Below, in pieces: positions 6,483 through 10,575 of a DNA stretch of 10,575 nt (positions are counted from its first letter, which is position 1; each line of letters begins with the position of its first letter). The notes under the pieces were generated by a model. It worked only from the letters and a program-made list of their open reading frames with translations. It was not told the origin of the DNA and did no database searches. Origin of the DNA: an uncultured Clostridia bacterium (GTDB taxonomy: Bacteria > Bacillota > Clostridia > Christensenellales > Aristaeellaceae). The translations under genes and the position numbers were made by a program. The stretch lies in NCBI GenBank assembly GCA_904420265.1, contig CAJFUU010000264.1, positions 1 through 10,575 on the forward strand. Direction: 5' to 3'.

Positions 6483-6508
6483 ATTATACCATATATATAT
6501 ATTATCAA
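6483..6508 (-). promoter_or_regulatory. Extended -10 promoter of the secreted-protein gene
   Basis: On the minus strand TGGTATAAT (6491-6483) carries the TGn extension and a perfect -10 box. TTGATA (6508-6503) lies only 14 nt upstream, too close for a normal -35, so the extended -10 probably does the work. An AT alternation separates the two. Confidence 0.65.
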
Positions 6509-6539
6509 CAGAAAATCGCTTCCCTGCAGTTTCCGCGCC

Positions 6540-6560
6540 CGGAAATCCGCAGGATTTCTG
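6540..6560. repeat. Short perfect hairpin in the dapF downstream gap
   Basis: GAAATCC (6542-6548) and GGATTTC (6552-6558) pair around a 3-nt loop, extendable to 9 bp with one G-T pair. No T run follows on either strand, so it is not called a terminator. Confidence 0.45.
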
Positions 6561-6664
6561 CGCTAATTGGCGGGCAAGGCGGGATTTCGCGATTTCGGAC
6601 ACCGCGGCTCAAACGGAAAATTCGCGCCGCGACGCCCGGCGGGAGAGATGCTCCCCTGTCCGCC

Positions 6665-6685
6665 AAACGCCCCGCAGGGCGCTTT
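6665..6685 (-). terminator. Weak candidate terminator of dapF
   Basis: Just past the dapF stop, on the minus strand, CGCCC (6681-6677) pairs with GGGCG (6672-6668) around a 4-nt loop. Flanking AAA and TTT could extend it past one bulged base. The T run is only three bases. Confidence 0.35.
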
Positions 6686-6690
6686 CTCCG

Positions 6691-7488
6691 TCACATTTCC
6701 GGCAGTTCGCCAAAGAAGCTGATTTCCGCCGGGCCGCTGACGATGACATGGCCGTTCTTGCCAATTTTGAACACCAGCCGCCCGCCGGGCAGGAAGATTT
6801 CCGCCTTTTCGCGCAGATGGCCCAGCTTGACGCCCGCCGCGAACGCCGCCGAAGCGCCCGTACCACAGGCCAGCGTCGCGCCCGCGCCGCGTTCCCAAAC
6901 GCGCGCCTCCGCCCGCGTGGGCGATACTGCGCGGCAAAATTCCACGTTTGTGCGGTTGGGGAAAAGGCTGTTGCGCTCCACGCAGGGGCCAAAGTGCTCG
7001 AATTCGGCGTCGCCGGGGAACAGGTCGTATGTTACGGCGTGCGGATTGCCCATATCCACAGGCAAAAAGGGCGTTTCGCGGCCGCCGAGATTGATTTTCA
7101 CCGCCTCGCCAATCCGGGCGCGGCCCATATCCGCCGCCACGGAGACGACGCGGCCGTTCTGCGCGTTGACGCGAATGGGTTTGACGCCGCCCAGCGTTTC
7201 CACGCTCATGCAGTCGCCGTCCACGGCGCCGCTTTCGTAAAGATACTTTCCTACGCAGCGCAGGGCGTTGCCGCACATTTCGGCCTCGCTGCCGTCGGGG
7301 TTGAAGATGCGCATGCGCGCGTTGGCCGTCTGCGATGGCAAAATCAGCACCAGCCCGTCGGCGCAAACGCCGAAGTGCTTCTGACACAACCTTTGCGCCA
7401 GCGCCGCCGGGTCTTCCACCCGCAGGGCGTCCTCGCCGCCCAGAAAGACAAAGTCGTTTCCCAAGCCGTGCATCTTCACAAATTTCAT
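6691..7488 (-). CDS. dapF: Diaminopimelate epimerase
   Basis: Converts LL-diaminopimelate to meso-diaminopimelate in the cytoplasm, supplying the peptidoglycan cross-linking residue and the precursor of lysine. The protein has 265 residues, near the usual 270-280. It opens with MKFVKMHGLGNDFVF, the family's N-terminal signature. Both catalytic cysteines are present: C72 in NPDGSEAEMCGNALRC and C208 in ERGAGATLACGTGA. The frame runs 64 codons further upstream, but that part crosses the promoter and is not family-like, so ATG 7488 is used. The ribosome binding site is poor (GGGGG at 7500-7496, 7 nt before the start). The gene is transcribed alone, divergently from rpsF. No other lysine-pathway gene is visible nearby. 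Confidence 0.97.
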   Translation of the reverse strand: MKFVKMHGLGNDFVFLGGEDALRVEDPAALAQRLCQKHFGVCADGLVLILPSQTANARMRIFNPDGSEAEMCGNALRCVGKYLYESGAVDGDCMSVETLGGVKPIRVNAQNGRVVSVAADMGRARIGEAVKINLGGRETPFLPVDMGNPHAVTYDLFPGDAEFEHFGPCVERNSLFPNRTNVEFCRAVSPTRAEARVWERGAGATLACGTGASAAFAAGVKLGHLREKAEIFLPGGRLVFKIGKNGHVIVSGPAEISFFGELPEM

Positions 7489-7522
7489 CGCCGCGCCCCC
7501 GTTTATTGCATTGGTCGTTTCT

Positions 7523-7551
7523 ATTATAGCAAAGCGCGCGCCGTTTGCCAA
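7523..7551 (-). promoter_or_regulatory. Sigma-A promoter of dapF
   Basis: On the minus strand TTGGCA (7551-7546) and TATAAT (7528-7523) are separated by 17 nt. The predicted leader is about 30 nt. The -35 box falls at the loop of an inverted repeat at 7531-7564. Confidence 0.85.
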
Positions 7552-7564
7552 GGCGCGGCGCTTT
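7531..7564. repeat. 12-bp inverted repeat spanning the dapF -35 box
   Basis: AAAGCGC (7531-7537) and GCGCC (7538-7542) pair with GGCGC (7552-7556) and GCGCTTT (7558-7564), with one bulged G (7557) and a 9-nt loop. It covers the -35 box and most of the spacer of the dapF promoter, so it may be an operator. On the plus strand it is followed by one extra T only. Confidence 0.5.
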
Positions 7565-7613
7565 TGCGCGCCAAATTTCGCCTTGCGACGCGTTTTTTTC
7601 ACAATTCCAGACC

Positions 7614-7642
7614 TTGCAAATTTGTCTGTTTTCTGATATAAT
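7614..7642 (+). promoter_or_regulatory. Sigma-A promoter of the rpsF-ssb-rpsR operon
   Basis: TTGCAA (7614-7619) and a perfect TATAAT (7637-7642) are spaced by 17 nt. Transcription should begin near 7649, giving a leader of about 64 nt. Confidence 0.9.
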
Positions 7643-7662
7643 ATGGAATTGGCGCATCCTTG

Positions 7663-7688
7663 CCATGGCCGCAAGGTCATGGCCGAAG
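7663..7688 (+). promoter_or_regulatory. rpsF leader hairpin, candidate S6:S18 binding site
   Basis: CCATGGCC (7663-7670) and GGTCATGG (7675-7682) form an 8-bp stem (one G-U pair) closed by a GCAA tetraloop. It is followed at once by CCG (7683-7685) and AAG (7686-7688), the latter able to pair with CTT (7659-7661). Many bacterial rpsF leaders carry a hairpin with an unpaired CCG on the 3' side that is bound by the S6:S18 complex for feedback control, and this layout fits that description. A very strong AAGGAGGTGA ribosome binding site (7694-7703) lies just downstream. The hairpin is seen directly; the regulatory role is inferred. Confidence 0.55.
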
Positions 7689-7712
7689 TCCATAAGGAGG
7701 TGAACGTTCCCC

Positions 7713-8177
7713 ATGAACCAGTATGAAGTCATGTATGTGGTCGATACCGCGTTGGAAGACAGCGCGCGCAGCGAGCTGATCAACCGCTTTGCCGAACTGG
7801 TCGCCAAGAACGGCGGCGAGGTGGAGCGCATTGATGAGTGGGGCAAGCGTCGTCTGGCTTACGCCATCAACTACAAGACCGAGGGTTACTATGTGCTGAT
7901 GTACATCAAGGCCCCCGCCGAATTGCCCCGCGAACTGGAGCGCAATTTGAAGATTGCCGAGCAGGTGCTGCGTTACCTGGTCATCCGCTATGAGGGCGAA
8001 CTGCCCGCCAAGCGCGAAATGAACCGGCCCGCGCCCGCGCGCGAAGCCGCTGAGACCAGCGCCGCCCCGGCCGAGGCCCCCGCCGCTGTGGTGGAAGCGC
8101 CCGCCGCGCCGGCAGAAGCCGCCGAGGCGCCCGCTGAGGCCGCTGACGAAGAGGCGCCCGTCTCCGAGGCTGAATAA
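7713..8177 (+). CDS. rpsF: 30S ribosomal protein S6
   Basis: Small-subunit protein that pairs with S18 on the 16S rRNA platform. The 154 residues begin MNQYEVMYVV. Residues 1-96 form the usual S6 ferredoxin-like domain, with the GKRRLAYAI (44-52) and EGYYVLMYIKA (57-67) strands and the EQVLRYLVIR helix-strand. Residues from about 98 onward are a low-complexity Ala/Pro/Glu tail ending SEAE, making the protein much longer than the usual 95-100 residues. The start has GGAGGTGA 9 nt upstream. It is the first gene of the operon; a 183-nt gap separates it from ssb. Confidence 0.97.
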   Translation: MNQYEVMYVVDTALEDSARSELINRFAELVAKNGGEVERIDEWGKRRLAYAINYKTEGYYVLMYIKAPAELPRELERNLKIAEQVLRYLVIRYEGELPAKREMNRPAPAREAAETSAAPAEAPAAVVEAPAAPAEAAEAPAEAADEEAPVSEAE

Positions 8178-8227
8178 GGCCGGCCACCGACCCATGCAGG
8201 GCGTGTCTGCGCAGGCGTCCGGCGCCC

Positions 8228-8310
8228 AAAGCGGTTCGCGCCGCTTTGTTGGCGGAATTCCCGCAAACGTATTTTGAGGGAAGCCGCCTCCGAAAGCGCA
8301 GGCGCTTTCG
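8228..8310 (+). other. Two hairpins in the rpsF-ssb gap
   Basis: The 183-nt gap holds AAAGCGG/CCGCTTT (8228-8247, 6-nt loop) and CGAAAGCG/CGCTTTCG (8291-8310, CAGG loop). Neither is followed by a T run, so they are not typical terminators. They may be RNA processing or stability elements. No second promoter with good spacing was found in the gap. Confidence 0.45.
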
Positions 8311-8360
8311 CGAAACCGAACACGACGGCTCATGTATGCACGTTCGGGAGGTTGCAAGCA

Positions 8361-8783
8361 ATGAACAAAGCTATTTTGATTGGAAATCTCGCCAACGATC
8401 CGGAAACGCGCACCACGGCTTCCGGCGTTACCATGTGCCAGTTCCGTCTGGCCGTGCAGCGGCGCTTTGCCAACCAGCAGGGCGTGCGCGAGGCGGATTT
8501 CTTCAACATCATCGCCTGGCGGCAGACGGCGGAGCTGTGCGCCCGCTATCTGTCCAAAGGCCGCAAAGTCGCGGTGGAGGGCAGCATTCAAAACCGCTCC
8601 TATGATGCGCAGGACGGCTCGAAGCGCTACATCACCGAAATTGTGGCCGACAATGTTGAATTTCTTTCATCGCCCCAGGGCGACCGGCCGCGCGCGGACA
8701 ATCCGCCCCCGCCGCCCGAGCCCTCCGGCTACGCGCCCGATGCCGACGCCTTCACCGATGTGGACGACGAATTGCCGTTCTAA
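8361..8783 (+). CDS. ssb: Single-stranded DNA-binding protein
   Basis: Binds and protects single-stranded DNA at the replication fork and recruits partner enzymes. The 140 residues start MNKAILIGNLANDPETR, the signature of the SSB OB fold. The domain runs to about residue 104 (FFNIIAW at 47-53, LSKGRKVAVEGSIQ at 64-77). A short Pro-rich linker (about 105-127) leads to the acidic tip DVDDELPF, the conserved protein-interaction tail. The tail linker is short compared with many SSBs, giving a protein shorter than the usual 150-180 residues. The frame extends 29 codons upstream, but ATG 8361 has GGGAGGT 8 nt before it and matches the family start. It lies between rpsF and rpsR, the typical Firmicute order. 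Confidence 0.97.
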   Translation: MNKAILIGNLANDPETRTTASGVTMCQFRLAVQRRFANQQGVREADFFNIIAWRQTAELCARYLSKGRKVAVEGSIQNRSYDAQDGSKRYITEIVADNVEFLSSPQGDRPRADNPPPPPEPSGYAPDADAFTDVDDELPF

Positions 8784-8825
8784 CGCCGCGGGCGTCCAAC
8801 GACCAATCAAGGAGGAAAACAAGCA

Positions 8826-9083
8826 ATGTCTGAAGATAGAGGCGAACGGGTTCGCCGCCCCCGCGGCCGCAAGCCGCGCCGCAAGGTCTGCCAGTTCTGC
8901 GTGGACAAGGTTGAGCATATCGACTACAAGGACATGGTGCGCCTGCGCATGAAGTACACCAGCGAGCGCGGCAAAATCCTGCCCCGCCGCATGACTGGCA
9001 CCTGCGCCAAGCACCAGCGCCAGCTTTCCACGGCCATCAAGCGTGCCCGTGTAATCGCGCTGTTGCCCTACGTTTCCGAATAA
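8826..9083 (+). CDS. rpsR: 30S ribosomal protein S18
   Basis: Small-subunit protein that forms a heterodimer with S6. The 85 residues have a basic N terminus (1-21), then CQFC (C22, C25), IDYKDMVRLRMKYTSERGKILPRR across the centre, and TGTCAKHQRQL (C60, H63), ending IKRARVIALLPYVSE. The Cys/Cys/Cys/His set marks the zinc-binding C+ type of S18; many bacteria have C- copies. AAGGAGG (8809-8815) sits 10 nt before the ATG. It follows ssb by 42 nt and ends the operon before a strong terminator. Confidence 0.97.
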   Translation: MSEDRGERVRRPRGRKPRRKVCQFCVDKVEHIDYKDMVRLRMKYTSERGKILPRRMTGTCAKHQRQLSTAIKRARVIALLPYVSE

Positions 9084-9092
9084 ACCCCTTTC

Positions 9093-9134
9093 GTGCGCGA
9101 CTGCGTTGCTTCTGACGCGTCGCGCGCTTTTTTT
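9093..9134 (+). terminator. Rho-independent terminator of the rpsF operon
   Basis: GTGCGCGA plus C (9093-9101) and GCGT (9103-9106) pair with ACGC (9115-9118) and G plus TCGCGCGC (9119-9127). This gives a 13-bp stem with one bulged T and an 8-nt loop, followed by seven T (9128-9134). Confidence 0.92.
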
Positions 9135-9191
9135 GTTTTCAAGGCGCTATCACCGCGGATTTCCGGCGCTTTATTTCGCCGTTCCATCCTT

Positions 9192-9239
9192 TGCAATGCA
9201 GCATTTTGCATATCTTTAGCGTGCATTTTTGTGCATATC
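9192..9239. repeat. Five TGCA boxes, including a repeated TGCATATC
   Basis: TGCA occurs at 9192, 9197, 9207, 9222 and 9232, all steps being multiples of 5 bp. TGCATATC is repeated exactly at 9207-9214 and 9232-9239. The stretch lies in the AT-richer 217-nt gap upstream of the proton-channel gene and could bind a regulator. Chance is not excluded. Confidence 0.3.
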
Positions 9240-9303
9240 GTCTTCCAGTATCCATTTGTCATGTTTTCGTCACGGCTTCTGCCTTTTTCCGCCCCCTTTC
9301 CAA

Positions 9304-9312
9304 TGGTATACT
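9304..9312 (+). promoter_or_regulatory. Extended -10 promoter of the proton-channel gene
   Basis: TGGTATACT (9304-9312) has the TGn extension and a -10 box one base from consensus. No good -35 box lies 17 nt upstream. The predicted leader is about 33 nt. Confidence 0.55.
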
Positions 9313-9351
9313 GAAAATAGCTATTTCTATCAACTGGCATGGGAGGGGACT

Positions 9352-10575
9352 ATGGACTTTCTGGAAATGTTTTTAGGCTCTTCAGGCGGGCTGGACACCA
9401 TCATCAACCTGTCTGTCTACACCGTCATCGTCCTGCTGTTCATAGTAGGCATCATTCGCTGCATCGCCCCTATCTCTCGCACGCGGGCGACCATCCGGCG
9501 CGCCATCCGCTCCATCAAACAGGGGGCGACCGGCAAACGTTCGTGGCAGGAGGACAAGTTCCTGGGCAAGGGCTGCCTCTACTCCCACTGGAGCGAGTAC
9601 CTGAACAACCTCTTCTTCGCCGACGGCGTGTACCACAACGCCTCCAACGTGGAAGATTACATCAATGAAGATACCGCCATCTACGGCCCGGGCCGCATTT
9701 CGTTCGCCGAGGCGATTCCGGGGCTGATGGTATCGCTGGGCTTTCTGGGCACGCTCATCGGCCTGACCACAGGCCTGTCCGGCTTTGACATGGCCGACGC
9801 CGAGGCCGTGCAGGAATCCATCGTCACGCTGATTCCCGGCATGCGCTACGCGTTTATGACTTCCATCGTCGGCGTGGTCGGCTCTATCACCTTCACGCTC
9901 ATCACCCGCTTTGTATGCGGCTCGGCCGAACACACGCTGCAGGATTTCTACGGCGCCATGAGCCGCTACGCGGGCGTGCTCTCCGTAGACCCGATGACGC
10001 AAATCGCCATCTACCAGCAGGAGCAGACCGCGCTGATTCAAACCATGTCGCAGGATTTGAACGGCGGCTTTACCGACCGCTTGGAGGAAATCATCACCGG
10101 CGCGGCGGCGCCCATCCAAAAAAGCCTGGAAGAGTTTATGACCGTAAACACCCAGCAGCAAATGCGGCTGATCGACAAAGTGGCGGGCCGCTTTGTGGAG
10201 CGCATGGACGAAATGATGGACGGCCAGCTTTCCAACCTCTCGCGCGTCATTGAAGATACCTGCGCAAACCAGCAAAAGGCCACCTCCATCGTCTCGGAAG
10301 GCATGGAAAACGCCGGCCGCGTGCTCAAAAACGCCGCCCAGTTGCAAAGCAGCCTGGAGGGCATGGTTTCCCAGTTGGAGGACTATATCCAGAAACTCAA
10401 CGCCGCCCGCAGCGGCGCGGACGACAGTTACCTGCGCATCGCCTCCAATGTGGAGAAGATGGAACTGGTCGCCGGGCAGCAAAACGCTTACTTGAAGAGC
10501 GTTTCCGCCATGCACGCGGAACTGTCCCGCTCCATGCAGGCGCTGCAGGAATCGCAAAAGAACATGCTCAAGCGC
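9352..10575 (+). CDS. MotA/TolQ/ExbB-type proton-channel protein with long helical tail (3' end outside window), ZorA-like architecture
   Basis: Inner-membrane protein of the MotA/TolQ/ExbB superfamily, whose members pair with a MotB/TolR-like partner and use the proton or sodium gradient to do mechanical work. All 408 visible codons are open, from ATG 9352 with GGGAGGGG just upstream. Helix 1 lies at about 16-39; a cytoplasmic loop runs 40-118. Helix 2 (about 121-143) is A-I-P-G-L-M-V-S-L-G-F-L-G-T-L-I-G-L, the family hallmark with P123. Helix 3 (about 163-188) contains FMTSIVGVVGSITF. From about 205 to the window end runs a Gln/Glu/Leu-rich, probably coiled-coil tail of more than 200 residues. 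Three helices plus a long tail resemble ZorA of Zorya anti-phage systems; flagellar MotA has four helices and no such tail. Assignment to the superfamily is strong; the specific role needs the downstream gene. Confidence 0.85.
   Translation, partial: MDFLEMFLGSSGGLDTIINLSVYTVIVLLFIVGIIRCIAPISRTRATIRRAIRSIKQGATGKRSWQEDKFLGKGCLYSHWSEYLNNLFFADGVYHNASNVEDYINEDTAIYGPGRISFAEAIPGLMVSLGFLGTLIGLTTGLSGFDMADAEAVQESIVTLIPGMRYAFMTSIVGVVGSITFTLITRFVCGSAEHTLQDFYGAMSRYAGVLSVDPMTQIAIYQQEQTALIQTMSQDLNGGFTDRLEEIITGAAAPIQKSLEEFMTVNTQQQMRLIDKVAGRFVERMDEMMDGQLSNLSRVIEDTCANQQKATSIVSEGMENAGRVLKNAAQLQSSLEGMVSQLEDYIQKLNAARSGADDSYLRIASNVEKMELVAGQQNAYLKSVSAMHAELSRSMQALQESQKNMLKR

Noticed and set aside
6226..7641. 471-codon plus-strand frame across the secreted-protein gene and dapF
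   Set aside because: Opposite strand of two well-supported genes, low-complexity Arg/Ala composition, and it runs over promoters and a terminator.
6563..7846. 427-codon minus-strand frame overlapping dapF and rpsF
   Set aside because: Shifted frame of dapF without its motifs; it crosses both divergent promoters.
7677..8591. 304-codon minus-strand frame across rpsF and ssb
   Set aside because: Antisense to two certain genes and crosses their gap.
9382..10557. 391-codon minus-strand open frame at the right end
   Set aside because: Antisense to the proton-channel gene, His/Arg/Gly-rich, and with no recognisable domain.

Overview
The window looks like a GC-rich clostridial-type Firmicute (Bacillota). 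This is inferred from consensus sigma-A promoters, strong GGAGG ribosome binding sites, the rpsF-ssb-rpsR order, an S18 that keeps its Cys/His zinc residues, and an apparently type-2-like isoleucyl-tRNA synthetase without a C-terminal zinc finger. No species can be named from the sequence alone.

Layout. Positions 1-855 are the 3' end of ileS, closed by a strong terminator (876-912). A consensus promoter (926-954) then drives two tandem paralogous genes (1009-2367 and 2454-3854). Each encodes a membrane-anchored polysaccharide deacetylase-like protein with a C-terminal peptidoglycan-binding domain and a shared C-terminal tail. Positions 3855-5070 hold about 1.2 kb without a credible gene but packed with inverted repeats. 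These include a chain of four abutting hairpins (4271-4432) and two terminator-like hairpins, and may represent a structured RNA or a dispersed intergenic repeat. A small, visibly AT-richer gene of unknown function (5071-5415) follows, probably acquired. On the minus strand lie a secreted protein of unknown function (5684-6451) and dapF, diaminopimelate epimerase (6691-7488).

Divergent from dapF is the rpsF-ssb-rpsR operon (7713-9083), with a consensus promoter, a leader hairpin that may be the S6:S18 autoregulatory site, and a strong terminator (9093-9134). The window ends inside a gene (9352-10575, open) for a three-helix MotA/TolQ/ExbB-type proton-channel protein with a long helical tail. 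Its architecture recalls ZorA of the Zorya anti-phage system, but the partner gene that would decide this lies outside the window.

Themes. Translation and replication housekeeping (ileS, S6, SSB, S18) is mixed with cell-wall functions: diaminopimelate supply by DapF, and two surface deacetylase-like proteins. The least explained parts are the hairpin-rich stretch with the small AT-rich gene beside it, and the truncated proton-channel gene at the right edge.
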